The notes under the pieces were generated by a model. The model worked only from the letters and a program-made list of their open reading frames with translations. It did no database searches and was not told where the DNA came from. Position numbers and translations under genes: made by a program. Of a stretch of DNA of 64,000 nt, positions 1 through 10,902 are shown in pieces (position 1 is the first letter of the stretch; every line of letters starts with the position of its first letter). This DNA comes from Paragyromitra xinjiangensis (lineage: Eukaryota > Ascomycota > Pezizomycetes > Pezizales > Discinaceae). The stretch spans positions 571,001 to 635,000 of the forward strand of contig JBCAMK010000004.1 of the NCBI GenBank assembly GCA_038503065.1, read 5' to 3'.

Positions 1-368
1 TCGGTAATTCTCGGAATCGGATTCTCACGAACAACGACTCTCCGCGGAGGGGGTTTTGGCATGACTGACGCGTCTTGTACGGGAGCAGAGTCGAAGGGGA
101 CGTAGTACGTTGACGTTCTTGCGGACTTGCCAGGCTTGGGTTTTGCAGCTTCAATCTCGGCTGCTGTGTAGATGACCTCGTTCTGAAGAGGTGATTTTTT
201 GGGGGACGTTTTGCGAGCTTCTCGGTAGGATTTGAGGTTTCGCTCGGGACCCTTGTCATGCTGATCAACGTATTTTGAGTGTGGCATTGGGAAAGCGAGG
301 GAACGGAAATCAGGGTTGGCGGCGGCGTGCTTGATTAGCGCCCAGCGGTAGACGTCGCGTGCAACCAT
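1..368 (-). CDS. Unrecognised protein, N-terminal part (gene runs off the left edge)
   Basis: An open frame on the minus strand starts with ATG at 368 and stays open for 122 codons to the first base of the window. The protein begins MVARDVYRWALIKHAA and is basic and Lys/Pro-rich further on (segments such as REARKTSPKK and KPKPGKS). I see no signal peptide or membrane segment and do not recognise the family. Start choice: 368 is the first ATG, and the sequence just upstream (about 380-540) is a purine-rich strand (CT-rich on the coding strand), as is common in fungal promoters. The length and clean frame support a real gene; the function is unknown and the C-terminal part is missing from the window. 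Confidence 0.6.
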   Translation of the reverse strand, partial: MVARDVYRWALIKHAAANPDFRSLAFPMPHSKYVDQHDKGPERNLKSYREARKTSPKKSPLQNEVIYTAAEIEAAKPKPGKSARTSTYYVPFDSAPVQDASVMPKPPPRRVVVRENPIPRIT

Positions 369-3300
369 GACTGGTCCTTCTTGCAAGGGAAAGGGGAAGG
401 GAGGGGAGAGAGGATTGAGGGTTGAATGGATGTTTGGAGGGGTTTAAGGCCAACGTCGAAACGTGTCCTAAGAAGGAGGGAGGTGTGGAATAGAATGCGG
501 GGAGGAGGAAGACGATGGGGGGGGGCAAAGGGGGGAGACTTAAGTAGGGTTGGGGAAAGAAAAATTTGCATTGCTATAAGAGCCGCCTCGTTGATCCTAG
601 CGGTCCTGTTTACTATTTTGGGGGGCAGACGCCGCATCCATAATAACCGTCGGGTTCCAAACAACATGAAAGAGGACGGCGTGACAGGGGAAGGAAAGAG
701 GGTGGTAAGCTGACCTCACCCTGTCTGAGATTATTGGAGGTTTGTACAATGTGAATATGGTCAAGTAACTGCATGAGTAAGGAGCGGAATGTCACGAGTG
801 AGCCGCGATGACCTGTAGAGTGGGGACGAAATCCCTGCAAAACGGACATCTTGTTTCGTGATATCACTTTGGGCTACAGCTCGCGTGACTGGCCTGGCTG
901 GATTCTAAAAGCCACGGATCGCAATCCACTCTCCCGCCACCCTGCGGAGGTTTGCGCGAATTGTTTACAACTCGAAATTATCAAATGCTCTCTCGCCTCC
1001 GCTCTGCCGGGTAACCCCCCCAGGTTATCCCACAAACTTTAATCCAACGTCACCCCGCCACCACGAACCGGCTGAAACCAAAATCGTCCAATTGTGCCAT
1101 GGTGCTGTCCCACAGCTGTTCTGCGCGGGTTCTGCTCTCTCCCGAGTAATTCTGGCACCTTGGTCCAATGCACCACGGCAGAAACAAGTCTCAGATGGCG
1201 GAGCGATAAGCTCCGTAATGGTGTGATTGGGTCATGGATGTTAATATGGCCGATAATTTCTTGTTTCGTTAACTGTCAAATGTCAGGTTGTGCCATAGAC
1301 TCACCCCCCCCCTGGCATGTACCAAGAGGTGTGGTGGCAGTGCCAAGGAGGCGCATGAGATTGATTCAGAACCATTGCGGCTATCGGTCTGCAATTGGAA
1401 ATAGGAGATCAAAAATATCTTGGACGGAAGGAGTCAATGTAATAGGTACGTACATACAACTATCAAATTGTTTCAAGGGCATAAAAAGGGCATTTAGCCA
1501 CTGTCGGAAAACCCCCTCTTCTCCCCTTCACTCCGTGGCTATTGTTTACGATTACAAATTCCACAACGAAGATCACTTCCTCGTCTACATATATACCTGC
1601 AAAGTAATTATTATGCGTTTATCTAGAGTGTGTGAAATACGGGTATTACGTTCTTCGAGAACCGCCAGGAAACCTTCCACATTGTAGATCTGACACAGCA
1701 GCCCTTTACTAGGTTGCTCGAACCGAAATGAGGCCACTTAGTTCATCAACTGCCTAGTAAACATTGGTACTATGCATGATCGACCATTGGTGCTTTAGCC
1801 GGGATCGCCGACTTTGTTGATTACTTATCGTCACCTCAAAATTGAATGACACCCTGCATGGTTCATGGTATATAGTTCTCCAAAGCTCATTCCAATTACA
1901 GAAAAATCATATAAAAAAGCAAATGAAGTGTTATTGCAGCGGGTACGGCGTACATGTGATAGTGAGCGTAGGCCTCAAATGTGATACGGTGAGAAGCGCC
2001 AATGGAGCTTTGTCACGCTGCCGCGTAAGGTCACGTCATCCTATCTGGATATTGCAAGATGTCACGCAAGTTTCCGGGAAATCGCGAATTCAACCGGCTA
2101 TAGTTAGACTAGGGTGGTTATTGCCAATTCTTTTAGTAAGACGGGTGCGGTCATAGTGTTACTTAGTATTAAGATGTGACAGTAGGAGTCACGCCAGTCT
2201 TTTTTTATATCAGTCACGGAAATAGTCTATGTACTGATTGGCTGGAGTTATGTTCAACTTTGGAGACGATGTTTCCATTAGGGCTGCATTGGGTCTTATA
2301 ATAGTTGATTTTGCTCGCGTTATATACGAGCTCTCGCTAGAACCTGGCACTCAAGCATTCAGGTGAGCTGCGGAAGGCCTGAATTATGATGGTTGAGAAA
2401 ATGAAATAAGTTGGAAAAGAAACTATAGGGTGCGACTGTGGAGTAGGACTGTCGCCTGACATATAAACTTGTGGGTTACATTCACGGAATTCATTTACGA
2501 GAGATGCCATCTGTTGCATGTGGTAGGTCAAAAACCATCTCATGATGCTTGGATTTTGTTGGCTCCCCTCCTTCTGCACTGTATTTTTCTAGGTGGCACT
2601 TATCTGAATAGTTCCTGGGAGTTCTCTGTACCATATGATCACTATACTTCATTGGAGAAGAAAATGAACTAGGAGGCTGGTTTATTAGAGGCTAAATGCA
2701 GCAGAGAAGGGGCTAAGGGTAGGATCTAGGAAGTAGAATTGCCGTGGAATGTTGTAGAGTTTTGCTTCACTGACGATACTTCCCGGTCCTCAGAACCTCT
2801 TAATGCAGGAATGATAGCAGTAGCAGCTGGTACATTCGCAGCAGTGTCAAAGAATTTCGAGTGATATCTCATGAGAAAACGGTTTTATATGTGCTAGTTT
2901 GTCTTTTGCTGTATGCAATATCCTTATACCTTGTAACAATGAAAAATGGTAAAAACAATAAATGAACAAAAAAAGATAGAGACAAGCATGAATCATGACA
3001 TGGACACCCACAGAAGGGGATCTCAGACCCATCCGTTAAAAACCAAAAATTCAAAACGGAGCCTCCGTGTGATCGTAGAGTATGCCCTAGAGGAGGGCGG
3101 GGGTTAAAATTGAATAGTCACGGGGGTGGTGTCGTCTCAGGCTCGGCAGCTTTATATCCGCAAAAAAGTTCTGCCCGTCTCTTCATTTCCGAACGATAGC
3201 TTATGACTGACAGCTAGCGTGCTCTGCAACACCCCCATCCCGTAAATATCATCACGGATCGGCCTCATTGCACCGGAGCTGTTTTCGGTAGCAGTCCGGC

Positions 3301-3451
3301 GGTTTTTGTTTGCAGGTGCTCTGTTGCCGAAAGACCACAAGTCTGAGCTTTCTGCAGGCATCTCTGCCGTTTGCTCTTTTCCGGATTCATTGTATCATTT
3401 TTGGCCATAAAAATCTACTATTTCATCTACCTCTACTTATCGTCTATTCCA
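369..3451. other. Intergenic region, no supported gene
   Basis: About 3.1 kb between the divergent unknown gene and the SET gene. Only short or non-ATG open frames are present. The first 200 bases are G/A-rich on the plus strand and probably hold the promoter of the minus-strand gene. I see no tRNA, transposon end or clear repeat. Confidence 0.5.
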
Positions 3452-4802
3452 ATGAGGAAACCCAACACCCGTACCGTCGTAAAGGAGAAACGGAAGCGGG
3501 AAGTTTCTCCTGAAACTGATGCGAATAGTTCCCATGCTGCTGAACGTCAACAACTACGGTAACAAACATTGCTCACTTATCTATCATGGCGTTTTCACTG
3601 ACATCTTATCTGGTACTAAAGCAGGAAGAGCTCAAGGCTTGAAAACGCCACTGACACCGCTACTAGTAGCAAACCCGTCAAAAGCCTTTCTGAAGTATCT
3701 GTGTCCGAACCAGAAGTGAGGAGTGCCCCCCCGTTTGAAGTTGTTATTTTCAAGTATAAACAGGTGTGTAACATATTTCTCAAATGAGTTAATATATGTT
3801 AATGCGTCTATTTCTTCATCCCCAATCGTCGTTTTCTCTGTTTTCTTTAATATTATATTTTGAGAAGATATCCTTCTAACTTGTTTTCCAGACCGACCCA
3901 ATCGCAGTTGCGTTTCAGCAGCAACTAAACCAACTACCTCTACCAGCCGTCACCTTGGCTGTTGGCTCCGGAAATTTGGCATTACTGCCCGTGGGATTTG
4001 AGTTCATCAACTACCTGAGGCTCGGTAAAGGAGCTGTAGCTTTCGATACCCAATTTACTGTCAGCTGCTCTTGTTCGCCAGGAGCATCTTCATGCAAAGA
4101 CGTGCAAAAATGTTCTTGCATCGACGAACCTGGGGATTTCACCTACAGCCGCCCCAATATCGTCAGAGGAGGGCGTTCTAATCAAAAAGCAATTATTGAG
4201 TGCCACCAACGCTGTCTCTGTGGTCCTGATTGCCGCAATAGCGTTGTACAGCGTGGTCGACAGGTTCCTTTAGAGATCTTCTGGGCTGGGACTAAAGGGT
4301 GGGGTGAGTAAAGCATCTTCGTTCTACTAGGTCATGTGTTTTAGATCTTGACAGTGAATACTAATATTTGCAAGGCCTTCGCTGTCCCGAGAAACTCCCC
4401 AGGGGAACTCTGATCGAAAAGTACTTTGGTGAAGTGATCGGACCAAGAGAAGCATCTCGTCGTGCAGAGCTCAACGAGAAAAAGGGCTCAACATATCTTT
4501 TCAATCTAGATAAGTTTGACAACCCTCGTGCTCAGTATCACGCTATCGACGGGGAACATATTGGTGGAGTAGCACGCTTCATCAATCACTCCTGCAGCCC
4601 TAATCTCTTGGCTTACGCGGTTGTCTCTGATCGACGTGATTGTAAGGTATATGATATCGCCTTCTTCACGAATAGGGTCATTTATGCCGGAGAAGAGCTT
4701 ACGTATGACTATGTTGAGTGTTTGGAAGGTGATATTGTTGAGGATGGGGCGAGTCGGGAATGTTTATGTGGGACAAAACAGTGCAGAGGGCGCATTTTTT
4801 AA
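3452..4802 (+). CDS. dim-5: Histone H3K9 methyltransferase, DIM-5/SUV39 type (pre-SET, SET, post-SET)
   Basis: Four exons: 3452-3558, 3625-3763, 3892-4303, 4375-4802, giving 361 aa. Enzymes of this family methylate H3 lysine 9 with S-adenosylmethionine and seed constitutive heterochromatin and DNA methylation. Seen here: a pre-SET domain with all nine cysteines of a Zn3Cys9 cluster (141, 143, 150, 156, 158, 186, 190, 192, 196); GWGLRC at 218-223 opening the SET domain; YFGEVI; the SAM/lysine-channel motif FINHSCSPN (288-296); TYDY near 329; and a post-SET CxCx4C (349, 351, 356) that would bind zinc with C293. There is no chromodomain, as in Neurospora DIM-5 and unlike Clr4. Length matches DIM-5. 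The third intron has a textbook branch site (TACTAAT) and splits the Gly of GWG. The N-terminal 80 residues are basic and poorly conserved. It converges on the RRM gene, with stops 293 bases apart. Confidence 0.93.
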
Positions 4803-5094
4803 ATGGCTATAACTGTTGTCGTGAGTAGATAGAAATTAACTGAGTCTCCACAAAAAAAGAAAAGGGGGAGAGAAAGAGACACTTCGAAGTGTTATTGAGA
4901 TTCTGGGGTGTGTTAAAGTCTAGAATATGAATTTCTAGTGGCTATTTAGATACATGTAGGTTCAGATGATACTTCTCTATTGCGTCATCACATCCAGTCC
5001 ACTATATTCCTAGACTGCAAAGTTATGGTGCATCATCATTCAGATACGAGGATGTTTGCTAGATCTATGTATCGAAGTTAGCTTTGTAGAGGTA

Positions 5095-6578
5095 TCACGG
5101 TGGAAATGGGTAGGGTACTATTAGTTGCTTTCCCGGCCTAGGTCGATCACAAGGATCCTTGCCGAAAACGACGGAGCAACTGCTGAACTCATCTCCTAGA
5201 TGTCTGAGTTTATGGAACTCCATGACCCTCATAGCAATCTCGATCCTAGTGAATAGAAAGTGCGCTTCTCCGTTCTCCGGGCAAATTTCGAAGCTGAGAA
5301 TGGTATGTGCCTGAAAAGATGATCCACCCAAGACCCGGAACCTTTGTATTAGCTCATCTTTGCTAACGGCTTCTACCGGATAGCCTTGAAAGACGAGGAC
5401 ACGTCTTGCGGGATTTCCCAAAGCATCTACGGTTGTTGCAAATGCAGAGGCTGTTGCATCCTGTTGGTAGGGACTCCATTCGATCGCGATTTTGGCCTCG
5501 TTTTCCGTTAGGTGGTGAAGATGCCCTTTTGAGGACTTTGCGAACGCGAGGAAGGCTCTTGCATCTTTTGGCTTGATGAATTGGATTAGGAAGTTGTTGG
5601 GGAATTTCCAACCGACGTAGAATTTAGACTTTTCGTGGCGCTTGATGCTCTCTAGGGCGCCACCACAACACCATTCTGAGATATCTAGGAATGTCATGTT
5701 GGGAGACGGGTTACTGAAGAGTAGAGTGCGACGGAGGTGGTCTTTTAATTTCGTAGGGGGTTAGCACGAGGTGTATTTCGGGGAAGGGATAGGGGATTTT
5801 GGAAGAGGTCTCACGGTTGTTCTTAGTGTGCTTGTGCTTCGTTTTCAGCTTGAGGCTGGAATTTCGAGGAGCAATGGGGCTATGGGTAAGGATTTTATGA
5901 GATGCCGTTCCATAGTTGGTGGAATTGCAAGTAGTGTCGATAAGATCCGCAGAGACGCTGCGGAGAGCATGAGCAGCGAGTTCTGTTTGGTCTAAACCTG
6001 CCATGTCTGTTAGATCAATACGTCTTCAGTATGTCTGGATGATGATATATCTCGGTGGAGATAGAGGCGAAAGGTCGAGGAAGAGAAACGGACGTACCGC
6101 TCCTGACTATGCGAGGCTGGCGGGGAGAAGTGTGGGAAGCTGGTAGAAGGGAGACGGTGGTAGGCTGATGGAGGATGTTTGAGATGCTCTTTTGAGACCC
6201 TTCTTCTTTAAGGCCGGAACCTTCCAGAAACCTCAGGAGTTGCTGCAAAAACTCAGGTAAAACTACCTCATCCACTTGTTTAGAGCTAGATCTTACACAC
6301 TGGATGACAAAACTAATATCGACCCGGAGGGCGAATACAAGGTTTAAGGTCTGTGGCTGTTTGACGAGCACTATGAAATTCTCATTTTTAAATGGGTGGA
6401 AGTTGAAGTTGATTTCTGTAACACTTTTGAGAAAATCAGAAACCCCTTGAATAAATTCTGACCAAGCTTTGTCGTCGGTATCTATAGGATCACCATCAAC
6501 GCTCTCAAGAAAGAAATCGACCTCATCTTGAAGAGCGACCAAGTGTCTTAAAAGGTCTATTTGATTAGTAGTTAGCAT
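5095..6578 (-). CDS. RNA-recognition-motif protein with C-terminal RRM-like folds
   Basis: Three exons on the minus strand: 6578-6098, 6006-5815, 5741-5095; 439 aa. The introns (91 and 73 bases) have GTACGT and GTGAGA donors, and the second has a TGCTAAC branch site. Joining restores one frame across three separate open frames. The last exon encodes an RRM-like fold beginning HLRRTLLFSNPSPNMTFLDI and continuing through GGALESIK and a second beta segment (FLIQFIKPKDARAFLAF). A second RRM-like half starts at RRVLVFQGYPVEAV (about 338-351). This layout resembles the tandem RRM folds of fungal Nrd1/Mei2-like RNA-binding proteins. The first 220 residues have no domain I know, are alpha-helical in look, and end in a Lys/His-rich linker (KLKTKHKHTKNN). 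RNA binding is inferred from fold; targets are unknown. Confidence 0.75.
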
Positions 6579-7175
6579 GGGAATAATTTCTTACTCTGAC
6601 TGCTGCAGGTTATTGATGGGGAGGAGTTGTGGATTGTTGACGTAGATTCAAGGATGAAAACACACGAGAGAGAGGGTTGTGGGGGACGCCAAGGGAACTG
6701 AGGAAGCTGGAGGGACAACTTGATTGGTCTTTTAGTAACTTAGGGAGCATTGGGACACATGTAATACTTTACTTACATCATAATATCTGATTACTGGAGA
6801 ATAGCCAAGAACCTGACCTCTGGAGGCTTCTATTTCACGATGAAAATCACTAGACATAGCAATGTAGATTTAAAATGTTCCTCTGTTTGCACTTAGAGGT
6901 AAAGAGAATAGAACTAAAGGAGTTATCTGCTTCAGATAGCGAGAGTACTAGTTTGAAGGCTACCTTAGGGATATGCTGTGATGGACATGTTGAAGAAGCT
7001 CCCTAATACGAGGTTTCTTAGGCGTAGTTTCAGGGACGGAGATTAGTGAGAGACGGGTGCCAAGCACATGGAAGACTATTACTCAGGTATTTGGATAGGC
7101 TGTGCTGCCTGCCTCTAGCAAGCAAGCAATCGATCTATTCCTTCCTCACAGCATGCTTACTATTTCAATAGTGTT
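6579..7175. other. Intergenic region, no supported gene
   Basis: About 600 AT-rich bases between the RRM gene start and the 3' flank of the first microprotein unit. I see no open frame worth reporting. Confidence 0.5.
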
Positions 7176-7543
7176 GTTATTAAATTAACTATTAGGGTGG
7201 TTTTCTAAAAACAAACCTAAGGTATCTAGAGAATCAAACTGCGTATATCATGGCACATGAACCGTTCTGAAAATCTACCCATAAAAACCGCCTAAGGCCG
7301 AACTCCCTAAAAACACAACGAAGAGAAGCAAAAGAGAAAAAGAAAAGAAAAAGTAAGAAATACTAGCACTAAGGCTGGTAAGAAATAGATTGAGACATCC
7401 GGGGAACGGTTGTGGAGTCTGGCTAGCAAAGGCCTATGAAAATCTGCCCTTTGGGCTGGTGTATTCACAATCTTTCTCTGTTAGAATAGGAAGATTAGTT
7501 AAGGAAATTCCTTTACTCTAGAGAACTTCGTTTAATAAGAGTG

Positions 7544-7829
7544 CTATATCATACTTTGGCAGCTGTCTGTTTCGTTCATTATATAGTCATCCGTAATATC
7601 CGGACATTTCTTTTGAGCCGGCCCGTGAATAGTCTTGTAGGCCTCGCAAAATTCGACCAGCATTCGCGAGTGCCCTGAGATTATAAAACAGGTAATAAAC
7701 CCCGTAACTTGTTAGCTGGAGTACCCAAATATTCTCATATGCTAACCAAGTCGTAATTACTTCCGGAACAAAAGATGGAACTTGTGACTTACCACAAATT
7801 TCGTAGATAACATGGGTGTGTATACACAT
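7544..7829 (-). CDS. Cys/His microprotein, copy 1 (55 aa)
   Basis: Two exons, 7829-7793 and 7674-7544, with a 118-base intron (GTAAGT donor, GCTAAC branch, TCAG acceptor) in phase 1 after codon 12. The product starts MCIHTHVIYEICGH and contains FCEAY, GPAQKKC and a final C near the end. Five cysteines (2, 12, 22, 36, 51) and His 4 and 14 are shared with copies 2 and 3, which were translated independently with the same splice positions; this agreement is the main evidence for the model. There is no signal peptide. The metal-binding look of the Cys/His pattern is inference. Short fungal proteins opening with MC and carrying spaced cysteines are common but uncharacterised. The function is unknown. 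A TATA-like box lies about 160 bases upstream. Confidence 0.8.
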
Positions 7830-7987
7830 TTTGCGGGATGTGTTTGTTTCTTAAAAGAGAAGCAGGGGTTATGAAATATTTATTGTGGAGTACTAGTAGT
7901 TTGATAGGTTGTTTGGTTAATTTGAATGACTGATAGTGCAAATGTGATTAACGTGGTGGATGGTAATTAAGTAGGGAGGAAGCTGCT

Positions 7988-7996
7988 CTATTTATA
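7988..7996 (-). promoter_or_regulatory. TATA-like box of microprotein copy 1
   Basis: The minus strand reads TATAAATAG, 159 bases upstream of the copy 1 ATG. The same ATAAATAG core occurs at matching distance in the other two copies. Confidence 0.5.
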
Positions 7997-9043
7997 ACTA
8001 CGCCAGAGAGAGGGAAATACTTATTCTATCTACGTGTAGAGAAATTTATACCATTGATAGAATTACGGGTACTGGTATAGGGGGTTGGGAGCTCTAGAGA
8101 AGGGAAATAATTTGAACTAACGTGTAATTTTAAGGAGAAAATGATGATGTAGGCATCAGCAGAGGCAGAACCGTGTCTGGGTGTATGGCTTAACGTTTTT
8201 CCGCCTCTGCAACGCCTCCCCATGTTGCTGTACCCATACGTCCATGTCGGAGCTCTATTGCTCTCCCCACCACCTCCCTAACACGCCCGCCACGCCCAAA
8301 TATTTGTCCTATTGCTCGCCTGCCTGCGCACGAGATTCGGCTGTTGAAGAGGGGATTTCGCCCGCTGGCAGCTGGTAATGCGCCACTGCCAAATTCCCTT
8401 ATATCTAGGCACTCTCCACCTCCAGACGTCTTTGCTCTCCCCTCTCCTTCCCGGAACCACCACCACCCTTCCTACGCCGCACCTATCATACATTCCTGAT
8501 CTAATACTCTCCCTAAGCTATATGCCCGGCCCATGAACTTTGCTGGTTGGGCTACCTCTAGTAGCAAGATTCTTAAAGACGCCATGTGCTTTGGTAGTTT
8601 ACCGAAGGCACAGATACATTACCGTGAACCTCTAGCAACAGCCATATGCATAGGCTTACGTGCACTACTAGTTTTATCACGGCTCACGACCTCTTTTTAG
8701 ATCTGCCCCCAGATTACAGGCTAGGCTAGCCACGAGGCTAATCACAAGCTATCACTCAACCAACGCATGTGACGCACAAACATATTTTAAATTATTTATA
8801 AGCGCGACTTTCTAAAACTAACCCATCTAAAGTATATTTAGTAGAAAGCATATATCGCGGCACATATCTTGGACCGTTCTCGAAAAGCTACCTAAAACTG
8901 AACTCCGAGCCCCTGGAGAGACGACGAGGAAAACCAAAAGCCTATGAAAATTGACCCTTTGGTTCGGTTTTTTTACAATTTTCCCCTGTTACGGATTAGC
9001 AATAACACACTCAGTCAGAAAAATTACTTTATCCTAAGAAAAT

Positions 9044-9339
9044 TTAGTGGGAGTGCTGTGGAATACGTTGGCAGGTGACTTCATCGTTCATCCTGTAGAA
9101 GGTTTCAATATCGGGGCATTTTTTCTGAGATGGTCCATGTATATTCGCGTACTTGTGGCAAAATTCGACCTTCGTCCGAAAGTGACCTAAGATCATAAGC
9201 CACGTTACAAACCCCGTAAACTTTTGGCTGGGATACCCAAGTCTTGTATACGCCAGTAGCCGTAGTTTTATACTGGAGCAAAAGGAAAAATTTGTGACTT
9301 ACCACAAAGTTCGTAAAGCATGTCAATATGCATACACAT
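9044..9339 (-). CDS. Cys/His microprotein, copy 2 (59 aa)
   Basis: Two exons, 9339-9303 and 9186-9044, with a 116-base intron (GTAAGT donor, CTTAG acceptor) at exactly the same codon and phase as in copies 1 and 3. The product opens MCMHIDMLYELCGHFR and contains VEFCHKY, IHGPSQKKCPDI and a terminal TCQRIPQHSH. It is closest to copy 1 in the middle segment (FC..Y..IHGP.QKKCPDI). The C-terminal tail is longer than in copy 1 and His-rich. The intact frame, all five shared cysteines and the conserved splice sites argue that it is expressed and not a relic. There is no signal peptide; location and function are unknown. Confidence 0.8.
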
Positions 9340-9508
9340 TTTTGAGAGATCTGCACGTTTCCTGATAAGAGAAGCAGATTATGGAGTATTGATTGAGGAT
9401 GGTTTGATAGGTTGCTTGATTAATGTGAGTGACTGATAATGCAAATATGAATCGATATCTTAACGTGGTAGATAAAAAATTAAGCAGGAAGAGGGGCTAG
9501 TCCGAGCT

Positions 9509-9516
9509 CTATTTAT
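9509..9516 (-). promoter_or_regulatory. TATA-like box of microprotein copy 2
   Basis: The minus strand reads ATAAATAG, followed by AGCTC, 170 bases upstream of the copy 2 ATG. It is conserved in position with copies 1 and 3. Confidence 0.5.
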
Positions 9517-9965
9517 TCTGAGGCGAGTCTATTCTATTTGTAGTACTACATGCAGTATACAAGGAAGTTCATACTATCGGCGGGTTCATTGATATAGAAT
9601 CAGGTTAAGCAAAGTTATACTATCAGGTCAGCACCCTGCCTCGTGCCCGGACTTCAAGGTTTATACCTCACGCGCCTCCAAGCAAGACTATAATTGTGAA
9701 TGAAGTACGATGATTATAGGGAATAGGCTGGGAACGAGATAGGTTAGGACTCTAAAGGATGAAAATGATATGAATTAACATGTAATTTAAAGGAAAGTAC
9801 GACGATCCATCACTGTATAGTCTCGTAGCCTAGTTTTTTACATGACTAGCTAAGATACATGTGTTCATTACGAGAATCTGCCCTTATGATCGGTATATGG
9901 GCAATCGTCCTCTAATATTGGCAATAGAGCACCAAGTCAGAAAGGTTACTTTATTCTAAGAAAAC

Positions 9966-10263
9966 TCAACAGAAGTGGTATTTTATACTATTGCAGGTAT
10001 CTTTTTTGTTCAATCGCTCGACAAGAGTAAGTTTCTTGCATGGCTTTTGAGCTGGCCCTTTTACTTTCAAGTAGTCCTCGCAAAAATCGATGCGAATGCG
10101 GAAGTGCCCTATGACCATGGCTATGGGGCAAGTTATGAGCCCCGTAATCCGTTAGCTTGAATTTCCCAATATATACTAGTTAGGCCGCAGCCACCCCTGG
10201 AGTGGAAGCTAAATTTTGCAACTTACGGCAAATATAGTACTCGGTTTGGATATGAATACACAT
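9966..10263 (-). CDS. Cys/His microprotein, copy 3 (59 aa)
   Basis: Two exons, 10263-10227 and 10108-9966, with a 118-base intron (GTAAGT donor, AGCTAAC branch, CATAG acceptor) in phase 1 after codon 12. The product opens MCIHIQTEYYICRHFR and has IDFCEDY, KGPAQKPCKK and a DTCNSIKYHFC end. It keeps the five family cysteines plus one more at the last residue. It is the most diverged and most basic copy: where copies 1 and 2 have KKCPDI, it has KPCKKL. The frame is intact. The function is unknown, as for the other two copies. Confidence 0.78.
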
Positions 10264-10438
10264 TTTTGAGTAGTACGTGGGTTGTCTTGTAAAAGAAAGC
10301 AAGGATTGCAGAGCACTGATAGAGGGTGGTTTGATAGATTCCGTAAAATGGTTGATAATGCGAATTTGGGTAAATTTGTCTTGATGTGGTAGGTGAGAAA
10401 TTGAGAAGGAAGGAGTGAATGATTTGAGCTCTAGTTCT

Positions 10439-10446
10439 CTATTTAT
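10439..10446 (-). promoter_or_regulatory. TATA-like box of microprotein copy 3
   Basis: The minus strand reads ATAAATAG, 176 bases upstream of the copy 3 ATG, in the same position as in copies 1 and 2. Confidence 0.5.
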
Positions 10447-10902
10447 CTTAAAGCTAATCAATTCTATTCACCATAATAGACGAGGAAGTTTACACCCTTA
10501 GTAATACTTAGGTCTCCAACTTCACGTTCAATCCGAACCCATATTCTAGTCCGCTCTAAAAACCCTTTGAAGTACTCCCAAGTTCCGCGAATGCACCCTT
10601 TCTAATATCGCCAACTTCTAACTCCTCACACATCTCTATCGTGACTTTCCATGTTCGTCATATGAGAATTATTTTCCACTTCCGTAACGGAACCTTTTTT
10701 AATTGAGTGGGCATTGAAACTAGATGTAGGGAAACGCCGTGTGCAGTCTTATTGAGGTTTATGCTATAACGTATTAGGTCTTAGAGACCATGTGAATGGG
10801 AGGGGAAGAAATATCCCCCACTTCTCCTTTGCTCTCTATCCTAGCAACCCTTTTAGAGGTTGAAACTTTATCCGTATGCTGTTCAGGTAGAGGGTCAATA
10901 CG

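Larger units (their letters stand above)
7175..10520 (-). repeat. Tandem triplicated segment carrying microprotein genes
   Basis: Three diverged copies of one segment lie in the same orientation: about 7175-8160, 8790-9830 and 9830-10520. Similarity covers the coding exons, the intron, the 3' flank (for example aggcctatgaaaat at 7429 against aagcctatgaaaat at 8938) and the promoter (gtttgataggttg and agtgactgata-type blocks). Copies 1 and 2 are spaced about 1.5 kb apart, copies 2 and 3 about 0.9 kb. Base identity is moderate and the introns have drifted more than the exons. The spacer at about 8165-8790 holds nothing I can name. Confidence 0.85.

Noticed and set aside
1094..1687. 197-codon plus-strand open frame
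   Set aside because: It begins with GTG, has no domain, odd composition (many Cys, Arg, Ser) and no splice signals that join it to another exon.
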